Shown: positions 22,157-31,728 of the stretch, one piece after another
How the letters are laid out: the number at the start of each line of letters is the position of its first letter
Position numbering within the stretch: position 1 is the first letter of the stretch
From: Collimonas sp. OK242
GTDB lineage: Bacteria > Pseudomonadota > Gammaproteobacteria > Burkholderiales > Burkholderiaceae_D
NCBI RefSeq assembly: GCF_900107095.1
Contig: NZ_FNOR01000021.1
Span: 1-64,000 of the forward strand
Direction: 5' to 3'
Length of the DNA: 64,000 bases
Position numbers and translations under genes: made by a program
Notes under the pieces: model-generated
The model's input: only the letters and a program-made list of their open reading frames with translations
Database searches by the model: none
What the model was told of the DNA's origin: nothing

Positions 22157-23550
22157 AGCGTTCGATCACTGTCCGCCTGGTGGCGATGTTTGCCCTGGCC
22201 GCGCTCCTGATTTTTTCCCTGATCGGCAGCGCGCTGTATGGCGTACTGCGGCGTGAACTGGCGCGTCATCAGCAAGACGAGCTCAACACGCGGTATCTGG
22301 ACACCAGCTACATGATCGGTCACAACGGCGACCCTGCACGGTGGCCGCGGGTGCAGGCCAAGCTGGATACCCTGTCGCCAGCCGACGGCAGCATCCGGTA
22401 CTGGGTGCTGAGCGACGATACCCGTTTTCAATACGGCAAAGGACTGGCTGAAATCGAGCAACTGGACCGCAATCCGAACGGCATGGGCATCATGATGCTG
22501 CATGGCCGCGAGTATCCGCTGCACACGATGATCGGCACCATCGAGCCGTTCCAGGATCGGCCCGCGGTGCGCCTGATCGTGGCGGTCGACGCGGCGCCAT
22601 ACATGCATACCCTGCACGCTTTCATGACAGCACTGGTCGGCTTGTCACTGCTGGGTGTGCTGCTGGTCATGCTGCTGGGCTACTGGATCGCGCAGGTCGG
22701 CTTGCGGCCGCTGAAGCAGCTGTCCAGCGCCGCCCAATCGCTCGGCCCCAGAACTTTATCGCAGCGCTTGCAAATTTCGCCGTTGCCGGGCGAGCTGTCG
22801 GATTTGACGATTGCCTTCAACGGCGCTCTGGAGCGTATGGAAGGCGCTTACAACCAGCTCGAAGCCTTCAACGCGGACGTCGCCCATGAACTGCGCACGC
22901 CTCTGGCAAACCTGATCGGCGAAACCCAGGTGGCGTTGTCGCGGCAACGCACCGCGCCGCAATTCGAGGAAGTGCTGCAGTCGAACCTGGAGGAACTGGA
23001 ACGCTTGCGTTCTATCATCAACGACATGCTGTTCCTGGCCCGCGCCGACCAGGGTGAAGCCGCCACCAGCCTGGTGCGCACCTCGATCGCGCTGGAAATC
23101 GACAAGACTGTGGAGTTCTTTGAATTCGTTCTGGATGATTTGAAAATGGCGGTCACGGTGGCTGGCGACGTCAACGCCGAAGCGTCCATCGAAACTTCGT
23201 TGTTCAAGCGTGCCATGAGTAATCTGCTGCATAACGCGATTCAGCATTCCAACCCTGGCGCCGCAATTGCAGTCACGATCACGCAGCAGCCGACGGCTAT
23301 CCAGATTGCCGTATCGAATCCCGGCAAACCGATCGCCGAGCATCATTTGCCACGTCTATTCGATCGTTTCTATCGGGTCGACGCTGCGCGTAACGACACC
23401 AATCAAAGCCAGCTGCACGGCCACGGCCTGGGGCTGGCAATCGTCAAGGCGATCGCCAAGATGCATGGCGGTGGCGTGTTTGCCGACAGCGTGGACGGCA
23501 TGACGACGATAGGCTTCAGCATTCCTGCCGGCGATGCGATCACGCCGTGA
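22153..23550 (+). CDS. Heavy-metal-type sensor histidine kinase (CusS-like)
   Basis: 465-residue inner-membrane kinase. Helix 1 is at about residues 9-30, a periplasmic sensor domain at about 31-155, and helix 2 at about 156-178. These are followed by a HAMP region ([23 protein letters not shown]), a HisKA domain with the phosphorylated His245 ([15 protein letters not shown]), and an ATPase domain with N and G boxes ([30 protein letters not shown]). The layout is that of the heavy-metal sensor kinase family. No His/Met-rich metal motif is obvious in the sensor domain, so the signal is uncertain. Confidence 0.92.
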   Translation: MKRSITVRLVAMFALAALLIFSLIGSALYGVLRRELARHQQDELNTRYLDTSYMIGHNGDPARWPRVQAKLDTLSPADGSIRYWVLSDDTRFQYGKGLAEIEQLDRNPNGMGIMMLHGREYPLHTMIGTIEPFQDRPAVRLIVAVDAAPYMHTLHAFMTALVGLSLLGVLLVMLLGYWIAQVGLRPLKQLSSAAQSLGPRTLSQRLQISPLPGELSDLTIAFNGALERMEGAYNQLEAFNADVAHELRTPLANLIGETQVALSRQRTAPQFEEVLQSNLEELERLRSIINDMLFLARADQGEAATSLVRTSIALEIDKTVEFFEFVLDDLKMAVTVAGDVNAEASIETSLFKRAMSNLLHNAIQHSNPGAAIAVTITQQPTAIQIAVSNPGKPIAEHHLPRLFDRFYRVDAARNDTNQSQLHGHGLGLAIVKAIAKMHGGGVFADSVDGMTTIGFSIPAGDAITP

Positions 23551-23673
23551 GATAACTTGCTGGCTTGCATAGATGGTAACGCTTGACGAATAGGACGGTG
23601 TTGCGAGGATGTAAAGCGGGGGTGGAGCCGAGACTCAGCGGATATGACGCGAGCGTAATTAATACAAAGGAAA

Positions 23674-23772
23674 GAGGCGAGCCTTGTCTGCGGCACTTGC
23701 AGGAAATGGCTGTGGCTGCTTCGTTCCCGACCTGACCAGGTTGACCACGCCACAATGCGCAGGGGCCCGCCG
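23674..23772 (-). ncRNA. ffs: 4.5S signal recognition particle RNA (small bacterial type)
   Basis: Read on the minus strand, the invariant SRP core is present: GGTCAGGTC, then the GGAA tetraloop, then GAAGCAGCC. The 5' end (GGCGGGCCCCTGCGC) pairs with the 3' end (GCAGACAAGGCTCGCC) as in the helix-8 hairpin RNA of about 100 nt. In the usual sequence the tetraloop is closed by C-G; here it is G-C (TCGGGAACGA), a swap that keeps the pair. A -10 box TACAAT lies at 23784-23779, 7 bp before the predicted 5' end. Ends are estimated to a few bases. Confidence 0.93.
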
Positions 23773-23778
23773 GGGTGA

Positions 23779-23784
23779 ATTGTA
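23779..23784 (-). promoter_or_regulatory. -10 box of the 4.5S RNA gene
   Basis: TACAAT on the minus strand (preceded by TGCGG, an extended -10 feature) sits 7 bp before the predicted RNA start. No good -35 hexamer is visible at 17 bp. Confidence 0.6.
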
Positions 23785-23887
23785 CCGCATTGCGACAATG
23801 CTGGCAGCGCTTTTTTCATCCTTGCCGCCAGTTTTTGCCGTACTTCCTGCGAGCCTCGCCTGCAAACCCAGACTTACAAGCCCCGCG

Positions 23888-25372
23888 TCACAAACCCAAC
23901 TCCTGCCAGATCCGATCGACGCGCGTCTTTACCTCATCCGTCATGCTGATCGTGCGTCCCCACTCGCGGCTGGTTTCACCCGGCCATTTATTGGTGGCGT
24001 CGATCCCCATCTTGCTGCCCAGGCCGCTGACAGGCGAAGCGAAATCAAGATAGTCGATGGGAGTGTTATCGACCAGCGTGGTGTCGCGGATCGGATCGAC
24101 CCTGGTGGTGATGGCCCAGATGACTTCGTTCCAGTCACGGATGTTGACGTCCTCGTCGACCACCACAATGAACTTGGTATACATGAACTGGCGCAGGAAG
24201 CTCCAGACACCGAACATCACGCGCTTGGCATGGCCGGCGTACGCCTTCTTCATTTGCACCACCGCCATACGGTAGCTGCAGCCTTCGGGCGGCAAATAGA
24301 AATCGGTAATTTCTGAAAACTGCTTTTGCAGCAAGGGAATGAACACCTCGTTCAACGCCACGCCCAACACCGCAGGTTCATCCGGCGGCTTGCCTGTATA
24401 CGTAGAGTGATAGATCGGCGACTTTCGCATCGTGATGCGATCGATGGTGAACACCGGGAACCAGTCCTGCTCATTGTAATAGCCGGTGTGGTCGCCATAC
24501 GGTCCTTCCAGCGCCATTTCATAACCGGACGGATGAGACGGGTCGGGGTTGATGTGCCCTTCCAGCACGATCTCGGCCGAAGCCGGCACCCGCAACTCGC
24601 TGCCGATGGCTTTGACCAGCTCGGTGCGGCTGCCGCGCAGCAGGCCGGCAAACTGGTACTCGGACAAGCTGTCCGGCACCGGTGTCACTGCGCCTAATAT
24701 GGTTGCGGGATCGGCCCCCAGCGCCACCGCCACCGGGTACGGCTGGCCGCCGGTCGCGATCGCGTGCTCGCGGAAATCCAGCGCACCGCCGCGATGCGCC
24801 AGCCAGCGCATGATCACCTTGTTACGAGCAAGCACTTGCTGGCGGTAGATGCCTAGATTCTGCCGCTTCTTATGCGGCCCTTTGGTAATCACCAGGCCCC
24901 AGGTAATCAGCGGCGCCACGTCGCCCGGCCAGCAATGCTGAATCGGCAGCCTGGCCAGGTCGACGTCGCTACCTTCCCACACGATGTCCTGGCATGGCGC
25001 CGAGCGGTGCTCCTTGGGCGCCATGTCCCACAACGATTTAACCAGAGTGCCGAGGCCGAGGATGTCTTTGAAACCCTTAGGCGGCTCCGGCTCTTTCAGC
25101 ATTGCCAGCACGTGGCCGATACGCCGCAATTCACCGACGTCATCGGCCCCCATGCCAAGCGCAACGCGCCGCGGCGTGCCGAATAAATTACCCAACACAG
25201 GTATCGAATGCCCAACCGGATTTTCAAAAAGAAGCGCCGGTCCTGCCGCCCGCAAAGTGCGATCGCAGATTTCCGTCATCTCCAAATAGGTCGAAATCGG
25301 CGTCGAAACGCGTTTTAGCTCACCAATCTGTTCTAATTTGACAATAAAATCACGTAAATCTGAATATTTCAT
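23888..25372 (-). CDS. ubiD: 4-hydroxy-3-polyprenylbenzoate decarboxylase (UbiD)
   Basis: 494-residue enzyme using prenylated FMN (made by UbiX) to decarboxylate the ubiquinone precursor. The N-terminus [22 protein letters not shown] and the internal EIVLEGHIN and [12 protein letters not shown] are hallmark UbiD segments; the latter carries the catalytic Glu and metal/FMN contacts. Length is normal. It stands alone on the minus strand, with the 4.5S RNA promoter just downstream. Upstream lies the AT-rich region that also holds the transglycosylase promoter on the other strand. Confidence 0.96.
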   Translation of the reverse strand: MKYSDLRDFIVKLEQIGELKRVSTPISTYLEMTEICDRTLRAAGPALLFENPVGHSIPVLGNLFGTPRRVALGMGADDVGELRRIGHVLAMLKEPEPPKGFKDILGLGTLVKSLWDMAPKEHRSAPCQDIVWEGSDVDLARLPIQHCWPGDVAPLITWGLVITKGPHKKRQNLGIYRQQVLARNKVIMRWLAHRGGALDFREHAIATGGQPYPVAVALGADPATILGAVTPVPDSLSEYQFAGLLRGSRTELVKAIGSELRVPASAEIVLEGHINPDPSHPSGYEMALEGPYGDHTGYYNEQDWFPVFTIDRITMRKSPIYHSTYTGKPPDEPAVLGVALNEVFIPLLQKQFSEITDFYLPPEGCSYRMAVVQMKKAYAGHAKRVMFGVWSFLRQFMYTKFIVVVDEDVNIRDWNEVIWAITTRVDPIRDTTLVDNTPIDYLDFASPVSGLGSKMGIDATNKWPGETSREWGRTISMTDEVKTRVDRIWQELGL

Positions 25373-25866
25373 GGGTTTTACAATGTATATGAATGTTAAT
25401 TCGACAATTAAGCCTTTTCGGCCAAGTGCTTGATTTTATTGGCTTGCGGCGGTAAACCGGCTCAATCGTTATACATAAAAGTTATTATTATTGATTTTCA
25501 TAGTATTGACTTGATATAAACAGCCCCCTACAATGCGTCCAGCTTGTAGAAGCCGCGTCGCCCAAAAAGCGAATTTTTGTCGGCTCTCAATTCTCACGGG
25601 ATCGGGGTCCCAAATGACATTTTAAGGAGTGTTTTCAAAAGGCGTCAGCCTTCTCCCCCGAACAAGCTGTTTGCCTGTAGCCGGCTACGCTCTACTGCGG
25701 CCGATTGATCCAAAGCTACTTAAGCGCAAACAGCAACGACGTATCGGCACACCGCAGACCAAATGCGATGCCTTGCGATATTGATTACGGTGCACGCAGC
25801 ATTCAGTATATTTGCTCCAGCTTTACCAGGGAGCCTGCTCGCACCGCGACGATTCAGGAGGTTCAA
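25373..25866 (+). other. Long structured leader and promoter region before the lytic transglycosylase
   Basis: This 494-bp stretch has no convincing gene. Its first 130 bp are AT-rich and end in a near-perfect sigma-70 promoter (25506-25534). The predicted transcript then carries about 325 nt before the TTG start. The leader can fold: GTAGA-AGCCG (25546-25555) pairs with CGGCT (25682-25686) and TCTAC (25691-25695). Within it TCGGGG (near 25602-25608) pairs with CCCCGA (near 25655-25661), around the small hairpin AAGGC-GTCA-GCCTT. It matches no riboswitch or RNA family that I recognise. Confidence 0.5.
25506..25534 (+). promoter_or_regulatory. Sigma-70 promoter for the lytic transglycosylase leader
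   Basis: TTGACT (25506-25511), a 17-bp spacer and TACAAT (25529-25534). Predicted start of transcription is near 25541. Confidence 0.7.
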
Positions 25867-26901
25867 TTGTTAGCAAGATCTACCAGAGCACTATCTAGTT
25901 GGGCTACGCTCGACTATGTAAGGAAATTCAGCAGTCAGTTCGTTAGCCGCGTGTTTTTCGCCCGCGACAGCGTCGGCGGTTTCATCGCCACCACCCGCAT
26001 CACCGTTTTGTTCAGCGGCTTGCTGGCCATCGTCGGCTTCACCACCATGATGGTAAAACCGGACCTGGCATACAAACTCCAGAATCTGCCAGTGTTTGCC
26101 GGCAGCGCCGGGCAAAACGTTGCGCCGCAAGCTATACCTGCACCGGCACCAGAACTTTCGGGCCAGGCCGGTACTGCACCTAAAGTTGCGACCCTGACCG
26201 TACCGACACCGGCAGCCGACAACAATCACGTGCTGCGCATGGATGGCTTGTCGAACCAGGCCATCAAGCCGCTCGACAGCTCGCGCCAGCAGCAATGGGT
26301 CACCAACTGGTTGTCCAAGCGCTATCGCGTGGCGGGCGACGCCACCAATATGTTTGTGACGGCAGCTTACAAGACAGCGCGGGAAACCAAGCTTGACCCG
26401 CTGTTGATCCTGGCCGTGATGGCGATTGAATCCGGCTTGAACCCGTTTGCCGAAAGCCCGGTGGGCGCACAAGGCCTGATGCAAGTCATGTCGAAGGTGC
26501 ACGAAGACAAGTTTGAAAATCTGGGCGGCATCAAGGCGGCCTTGAATCCGGCAGCCAATATCAAGGTCGGCTCCATGATCCTGAAGGATTATGTCACCCA
26601 GGGCGGTTCGGTTGAAGCCGGCTTGAAACGTTATGTCGGCGCCGCAGCTTTTGCCAATGACGGCGGGTATGGCTACAAGGTACTGGCTGAATATCGCCGC
26701 CTGCAAGACGTCGCCATCGGCAAGAACGTCCCATCGATCGGTTCGACAGCACCAATCGCAACACCGAAACCGCGTCAGATACAGGCAGTTTCGCCAAGCG
26801 ACGCCGGCCAGGTACCGGCTGAAGCCGCTGTCGGCGCAAGTGTGATAGAACATCGTATCCAGCAGTCTGACAATCAGCTCAATGCGCTGCCGCTGACCTG
26901 A
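25867..26901 (+). CDS. Lytic transglycosylase (SLT domain), membrane-anchored
   Basis: 344 residues. The start is taken as TTG at 25867 because a perfect AGGAGG lies 5 nt upstream; in-frame codons further upstream lack a ribosome site and code for unconserved residues. A membrane anchor at about residues 41-63 (TRITVLFSGLLAIVGFTTMMV) is followed by a Pro/Ala linker. The SLT domain has the catalytic Glu188 in AIESGLNPFA, then GAQGLMQVM and the NPAANIKVGSMIL segment. It cleaves peptidoglycan glycan strands in the periplasm. A terminator follows the stop by about 24 bp. Confidence 0.88.
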   Translation: MLARSTRALSSWATLDYVRKFSSQFVSRVFFARDSVGGFIATTRITVLFSGLLAIVGFTTMMVKPDLAYKLQNLPVFAGSAGQNVAPQAIPAPAPELSGQAGTAPKVATLTVPTPAADNNHVLRMDGLSNQAIKPLDSSRQQQWVTNWLSKRYRVAGDATNMFVTAAYKTARETKLDPLLILAVMAIESGLNPFAESPVGAQGLMQVMSKVHEDKFENLGGIKAALNPAANIKVGSMILKDYVTQGGSVEAGLKRYVGAAAFANDGGYGYKVLAEYRRLQDVAIGKNVPSIGSTAPIATPKPRQIQAVSPSDAGQVPAEAAVGASVIEHRIQQSDNQLNALPLT

Positions 26902-27245
26902 TCCGTTCTCAACCGTCAGTTATGAAAAAGAGCCTCTACGGCTCTTTTTTTTTCGCTCTGCTTCCTGCAATTGAAGATCTATCCCTGAGCGCCCGCCGGC
27001 GCATTCCACTGGCAGCGTGCCCTGCACCCCGCCACTTCTCGCGGAAAGCCGGATCTGCAGCCCCCTCTGGTAAGACATATCTCGTAATATTGGAACAAGA
27101 CTAGGCTTAACCCGCTCAGGATAAGAGCTGATGATTCGATCATAGCCTGCCGGAACCAGGGTTGGCGTGCTGGGAAGGCATTTCCGAATTCGATATCAAC
27201 TGCAAACAAAATATTCCTACAAGCAGCTGAGTTAGAGGAGACGCG
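26902..27245. other. Intergenic region with terminator, no gene
   Basis: 344 bp between the transglycosylase and glycosyltransferase genes. It begins with the terminator at 26925-26951. The remainder shows no reading frame with a ribosome site and no repeat that I recognise; it ends in GAGGAG ahead of the next ATG. Confidence 0.6.
26925..26951 (+). terminator. Rho-independent terminator after the transglycosylase gene
   Basis: AAAAAGAGCC (26925-26934), a short loop, then GGCTCTTTTT and further T residues. Confidence 0.85.
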
Positions 27246-28913
27246 ATGAACAATCCCCGACAAAGAATCAAGCTGCATATTCCATTGTGCTTGATCTGGG
27301 CGAGCGCTACCGGATTCGCATTTATCGGTCTCGGCAGTTTCGGCATCCTCGATAACAACGAGGGCTTGTATGCAGATATATCCCGCGAGATGCTTGTCTC
27401 GCGCGACTGGCGCATCTGGATAATCCCGCATCTGAACGGCTTGCCGTATATGGAAAAACCGCCTCTATTGTATTGGCTGACGGCGCTATCCTTTGTCATT
27501 TTTGGCGTATCGGAATGGTCTTCCAGACTGGTCCCCGCCTTATCGTCGTTAGCCTGCGTCGCCATGCTGCTGCAATTCGGCCGGCTTGTCGGGCGGCCGC
27601 GCGCCGGCCGTCTGGCGGCGTTGATGTTTGTCAGCAGCGTCGGCGTGATCGCGATGTCGCGGCTCTTAATGTTCGATATGCTACTGACGGCATTGCTGAC
27701 CGCGGCGCTGATGTACGCCTATCGCCATCTGCACGACGGCAAGACTAAATGGCTGCGCCTGGCCTATGCTTGCCTGGCCCTGGCCTCGCTCACCAAAGGA
27801 TCGGTCGCACTTGTCTTGTTCGCTCTGGTCGTACTGGGTTTTATACTGCTTAACCGCCGCCTGCGCGAATGGCGCACATGGTTCGAGCCAAATGCGATGT
27901 TGATTTTTTTTGCGATCGCCGCACCCTGGTATGTGATAGCGGGCTTGATCGACCCAGCGTATTCCTGGCTGTATTTTTATAACGAGCACATCTTGCGCTT
28001 TCTGGGAAGGCGCGAGCCACGAGACTATTATTCCGGCCCTTGGTGGTATTACCTGCCCCGCATGCTGGCCTATCTTTTCCCCTGGTCGGCCTTGTTGTCG
28101 GGCATATATTTTTCTGAGCGGCAGCCACTCCGCACCAGGCATCCCTCATTACAACGATTCTTGTGGCTGGCGTGGCTGCTGCCGCTGCTGTTCTTTTCGA
28201 TGTCCAGCGCAAAAGCCAATTACTACCTGATCGTCGCAGTGCCATTTGCGGCCTTTCATCTGGCAGCCGTGATCGAGAACCGCGGATTCCTGCGCGGGAT
28301 AGGTGGCGCCATCCCGGGACTGTTAATCGCCGGCTGCGCTGCCGGCCTATACATTCGAGTGGCGACCGGCGCAGAAAATATGCGTCCGGAAGTTGCTATC
28401 CTGGGACTGGCAATACCGGCGTTCGCGCTGGTAATGCTGGCTGGACTGGCGCTGCTGGCGCTAGGATCGGCATATTGCGCCTGGCGTAATCCCAGAGTCG
28501 GAATCTTGGCATACCTGGTTGTGCCGGCCTGGCTCACGGCGGGATTGATGGCGACCATGCTGGGAATCGAACCGCTGGTCTCGACCCGTGCCTTAGCTGC
28601 GCATATTCAAAAAACATTAGCGGATAGAGAGATATATCTGTATCGGGATTTTGAAGCAGTGTCGTCGCTGGGCTTATATCTCAACAAATCTCTCGTGGTG
28701 GTCGACTCACACAGTAACGATCTGTTCTGGGGTAACCGCTTACACGCGAATAACATCATCATTTCCGCAGATCAGTTCAACGCACAGCTATCAGGAAAGC
28801 CTGTTGCGATTGTAGTCACCGATAGGCAGCTCAAGAGCTTTCGAGAAAACATCTTCTTTCAACATTTCAAGACGCAGACACGAATAGGCGAGGTATCCGT
28901 GTTCGTCAATTAG
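27246..28913 (+). CDS. ArnT-like glycosyltransferase (GT39/PMT fold)
   Basis: 555-residue polytopic inner-membrane glycosyltransferase using a polyprenyl-phosphate sugar donor. The first periplasmic loop has the acidic catalytic pair in LDNNEGLYADISREML, as in ArnT and protein O-mannosyltransferases, followed by many membrane helices. Known members modify lipid A with aminoarabinose or transfer sugars to surface glycans; no arn operon is nearby, so the sugar and acceptor are unknown. AGAGGAG is placed 5 nt before the ATG. A strong hairpin follows. Confidence 0.88.
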   Translation: MNNPRQRIKLHIPLCLIWASATGFAFIGLGSFGILDNNEGLYADISREMLVSRDWRIWIIPHLNGLPYMEKPPLLYWLTALSFVIFGVSEWSSRLVPALSSLACVAMLLQFGRLVGRPRAGRLAALMFVSSVGVIAMSRLLMFDMLLTALLTAALMYAYRHLHDGKTKWLRLAYACLALASLTKGSVALVLFALVVLGFILLNRRLREWRTWFEPNAMLIFFAIAAPWYVIAGLIDPAYSWLYFYNEHILRFLGRREPRDYYSGPWWYYLPRMLAYLFPWSALLSGIYFSERQPLRTRHPSLQRFLWLAWLLPLLFFSMSSAKANYYLIVAVPFAAFHLAAVIENRGFLRGIGGAIPGLLIAGCAAGLYIRVATGAENMRPEVAILGLAIPAFALVMLAGLALLALGSAYCAWRNPRVGILAYLVVPAWLTAGLMATMLGIEPLVSTRALAAHIQKTLADREIYLYRDFEAVSSLGLYLNKSLVVVDSHSNDLFWGNRLHANNIIISADQFNAQLSGKPVAIVVTDRQLKSFRENIFFQHFKTQTRIGEVSVFVN

Positions 28914-28932
28914 CATCCGCCGGCTAACGAAA

Positions 28933-28977
28933 AACCCCGCCGCAACCGGAGCGTAGACTCCTTGTTGCGGCGGGGTT
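28933..28977. terminator. Bidirectional terminator between glycosyltransferase and livF
   Basis: A 14-bp perfect stem AACCCCGCCGCAAC / GTTGCGGCGGGGTT with a 17-nt loop. A run of T follows only on the minus strand, so it chiefly ends the liv transcript, though it lies between convergent genes. Confidence 0.8.
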
Positions 28978-28997
28978 GAAAGCGCTACGCTGTGCGC

Positions 28998-29720
28998 TTA
29001 CTCGCCCAGGTAGGCCGCCTTGACCTTGGGATCATCCAGCATGGCGTTGGCGTTGCCGCTCATCGTCACCAGGCCAGAATCCATCACATAGGCCCGATGC
29101 GCAGCTTCCAAAGCCAGCTTGGCGTTCTGCTCGACCAGCAGGATCGTGATCCCTTGCGCGGAAACGTTACGGATAACCTCGAAGATCTTTTCCACCATGA
29201 TCGGCGACAAACCCATCGACGGCTCATCCAGCAGCAATAGCTTCGGATGGCTCATCAATGCACGCGCCATCGCCAACATCTGCTGCTCGCCGCCGGACAA
29301 GGTGCCGGCCATTTGCGCGGCGCGCTCTTTCAAGCGTGGAAATACGCCAAACCACTTGTCGATGTCAGCCGCAATACCGGCCTTGTCGTCGCGTGTATAA
29401 GCGCCCATCAGCAAATTCTCCTGGATGCTCATGCGCGTGAACACGCCGCGCCCTTCCGGCACCATGGCCAGCTTTTGCTTGACCAGGCTAAACGAGGTAT
29501 GGCCCTTGGTATGCTGCCCCAGGTAATGCATCTCGCCTTCGACTTTACATTGCGGCAAAGTACCGGTGATGGCTTTCAGCGTGGTGGTCTTGCCGGCGCC
29601 GTTGGCGCCGATCAGCGTCACCAGCTCGCCTTCGTTGACGTCCAGGCTGATGCCCTTGACCGCCTGGATGCCGCCATAGGCAACTTTCAGATTGTTGACT
29701 TTCAGGATATTGGTTGCCAT
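28998..29720 (-). CDS. livF: Branched-chain amino acid ABC transporter ATPase LivF
   Basis: 240 residues from MATNILKVNNLKVAYGG; the frame is open further upstream but that part is coding sequence of livG. Walker A is GANGAGKTT, the ABC signature LSGGEQQMLAMARAL, and Walker B LLLLDEPSMGLSP. It pairs with LivG to energise uptake through LivHM. The ATG overlaps the livG stop by one base (TAATG). Confidence 0.96.
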   Translation of the reverse strand: MATNILKVNNLKVAYGGIQAVKGISLDVNEGELVTLIGANGAGKTTTLKAITGTLPQCKVEGEMHYLGQHTKGHTSFSLVKQKLAMVPEGRGVFTRMSIQENLLMGAYTRDDKAGIAADIDKWFGVFPRLKERAAQMAGTLSGGEQQMLAMARALMSHPKLLLLDEPSMGLSPIMVEKIFEVIRNVSAQGITILLVEQNAKLALEAAHRAYVMDSGLVTMSGNANAMLDDPKVKAAYLGE

Positions 29721-30490
29721 TAGTGACCACCTCCCAGATACGCTTCGATCACAGCCGGGTTCTTCTGGATTTCGGCCGGCAATCCTTCGGCAATCGGCTT
29801 GCCGTAGTCCAGCACGGTCAGGCGGTCGCACAAGCCCATCATCAGCTTGACATCATGTTCGATCAGCAAAATGGTCTTTCCTTCATTCTTGATTTTCACC
29901 AGCAGCTCGCGCAGCGCCAGTTTTTCGGTGGCGTTCATGCCGGCTGCCGGTTCGTCCAATGCCAGCAATTGCGGATCGGTAGCCAGCGCCCGGGCGATTT
30001 CCAGGCGGCGTTGATCGCCGTATGACAAATGCCGTGCGGTACGCTCGCCAAAACGGCCGATACCGACGAAATCCAGCAGCTCTTGCGAACGCTTGCGGAT
30101 AGCCACCTCCTCCAGGCGAGCAGCCTTGTGGCGGAACACAGCACCGAACAAGCCCTGTTTGGTACGCACGTGGCAACCCACCATGACGTTTTCCAGCACG
30201 GTCATCTCGCCAAACAGGCGAATGTTCTGAAATGTACGTGCAATCCCGGCCTTGGCCACCTCATGCGGCGCCGAAGGCGAGTATGGCTTGCCGGCCAGCT
30301 CAAAGGAGCCGGTATCGGCCTGGTACAAACCGGTAATCACATTAAAGAAAGTCGTCTTGCCGGCGCCGTTCGGTCCGATCAGGCCATAGATCTGGCCCTG
30401 CAGGATCTTGATATTCACTTCCGCCAGTGCCTGCAAACCGCCAAATCGTTTATTGACGCCGGAGATATTTAAAATAATTTGTGCGCTCAT
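29720..30490 (-). CDS. livG: Branched-chain amino acid ABC transporter ATPase LivG
   Basis: 256 residues. Walker A GPNGAGKTTFFNVITG, signature LSYGDQRRLEIARAL, Walker B QLLALDEPAAGMN; the NP-T-E-K-like insertion after Walker B (MNATEKLALRELL) is typical of LivG. It begins 9 bp after the livM stop and overlaps livF. It is one of two ATPases of the transporter. Confidence 0.96.
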   Translation of the reverse strand: MSAQIILNISGVNKRFGGLQALAEVNIKILQGQIYGLIGPNGAGKTTFFNVITGLYQADTGSFELAGKPYSPSAPHEVAKAGIARTFQNIRLFGEMTVLENVMVGCHVRTKQGLFGAVFRHKAARLEEVAIRKRSQELLDFVGIGRFGERTARHLSYGDQRRLEIARALATDPQLLALDEPAAGMNATEKLALRELLVKIKNEGKTILLIEHDVKLMMGLCDRLTVLDYGKPIAEGLPAEIQKNPAVIEAYLGGGH

Positions 30491-30499
30491 GTGATCTCC

Positions 30500-31714
30500 T
30501 TAAGCCTCTACCACGCCGGTTGCCAGCGTAGGTTTATCGATATCGGCATCCGGCCGATCCTCGTGCTTGGGCGCAGGCCACAAGCCGGCTGGACGGGTCA
30601 ACATGATCACTACCATCGCCAGGCCGTACAGCAGCTGGCGCAGCACTTCGGCGTCGATCAGGACCTTGCCGAAAACCGCCATCTGCATCGGCTCCACGGT
30701 GTGCCGCAGCACCTCAGGCAATGCCGCCAGCAATATGCCGCCCAGCACCACGCCCGGGATATGCCCCATGCCGCCCAGCACCACCATCGCCAGCACCGCG
30801 ATCGATTCGGTCAAGGAGAACGATTCGGGCGAGACGAAACCCTGGAACGAGGCGAACATGGCGCCGGCGACGCCGCCAAACGAGGCGCCCATCGTAAACG
30901 CCAGCAGCTTCATGTTGCGGGTATTGATGCCCATTGCCTTGGCGGCGATTTCATCTTCGCGTATCGCCACCCAGGCACGGCCCAGGCGCGAGTTCTGCAA
31001 GCGGATCGAAATAGTGATAATTGCAATGCACAGGATGAGGAACAGGAAGTAGTAGGCATTCACCGATGGCAGGCTGAAACTGCCCAGCTGGACCGTCGCA
31101 TTGGAACCGCGCTCCCCTGCCAGCGAGACGCCGAAGATGCGGATAGGATCGATCAGATTGATGCCTTGCGGACCGTTGGTGATATTGACCGGCGCATTCA
31201 GATTGTTCATGAAAATCCGGATGATTTCACCGAAACCCAGTGTCACGATAGCCAGATAGTCGCCGCGCAGCTTGAGTGTCGGAGCGCCGAGAATGGCGCC
31301 GAACATCCCTGCCAGCCCGGCTCCCAGCGGCACGATCACCCACAGCGACAAGTGGATGCCGTTCTGAACAATTTCCGGGCCGCAGATCATCACCAGGAAA
31401 TTGCCGATGGCCGGATAGGTATTGACGAAGGATTCCAGCACCGAAGCAAACTGCGGCGACGCCAGCAAGCCAGTCATGTAGGCGCCGATCGCATAGAACG
31501 CGATGTAGCCGAGGTCGAGCAGGCCGGCGAAACCGACCACGATGTTCAGACCTAGCGCCAGCATGATGTAGAGCAGCGCAAAGTCCATGATGCGGACCCA
31601 GGAATTACCGTAATTGGCGGCGATAAACGGGAAAATCACGAACAGGATAGCGAGGGCGACCAGGCTGGTGTAGGCCTTGGTCGGGTTCTTTTTAGTATCG
31701 AAAAAATGAGCCAT
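30500..31714 (-). CDS. livM: Branched-chain amino acid ABC transporter permease LivM
   Basis: 404-residue permease with multiple membrane helices; the family motif GxxxLxLRGDYLAIVTLGFGEIIR is clear (GAPTLKLRGDYLAIVTLGFGEI). The N-terminal cytoplasmic segment is short, followed by about 40 hydrophobic residues. It starts 14 bp after livH and ends 9 bp before livG. Its C-terminal tail (about 35 residues after LTRPAGLWP) is charged. Confidence 0.95.
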   Translation of the reverse strand: MAHFFDTKKNPTKAYTSLVALAILFVIFPFIAANYGNSWVRIMDFALLYIMLALGLNIVVGFAGLLDLGYIAFYAIGAYMTGLLASPQFASVLESFVNTYPAIGNFLVMICGPEIVQNGIHLSLWVIVPLGAGLAGMFGAILGAPTLKLRGDYLAIVTLGFGEIIRIFMNNLNAPVNITNGPQGINLIDPIRIFGVSLAGERGSNATVQLGSFSLPSVNAYYFLFLILCIAIITISIRLQNSRLGRAWVAIREDEIAAKAMGINTRNMKLLAFTMGASFGGVAGAMFASFQGFVSPESFSLTESIAVLAMVVLGGMGHIPGVVLGGILLAALPEVLRHTVEPMQMAVFGKVLIDAEVLRQLLYGLAMVVIMLTRPAGLWPAPKHEDRPDADIDKPTLATGVVEA

Positions 31715-31728
31715 GTGTCCTCCTCGGA

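Noticed and set aside
25541-25720. 6S RNA or known riboswitch in the transglycosylase leader
   Set aside because: A closing stem is possible but the conserved segments of 6S RNA or of riboswitch classes I know are not present.
26979-27431. 150-codon minus-strand ORF before the glycosyltransferase
   Set aside because: It overlaps the start of a convincing gene, shows no family and lacks a ribosome site.
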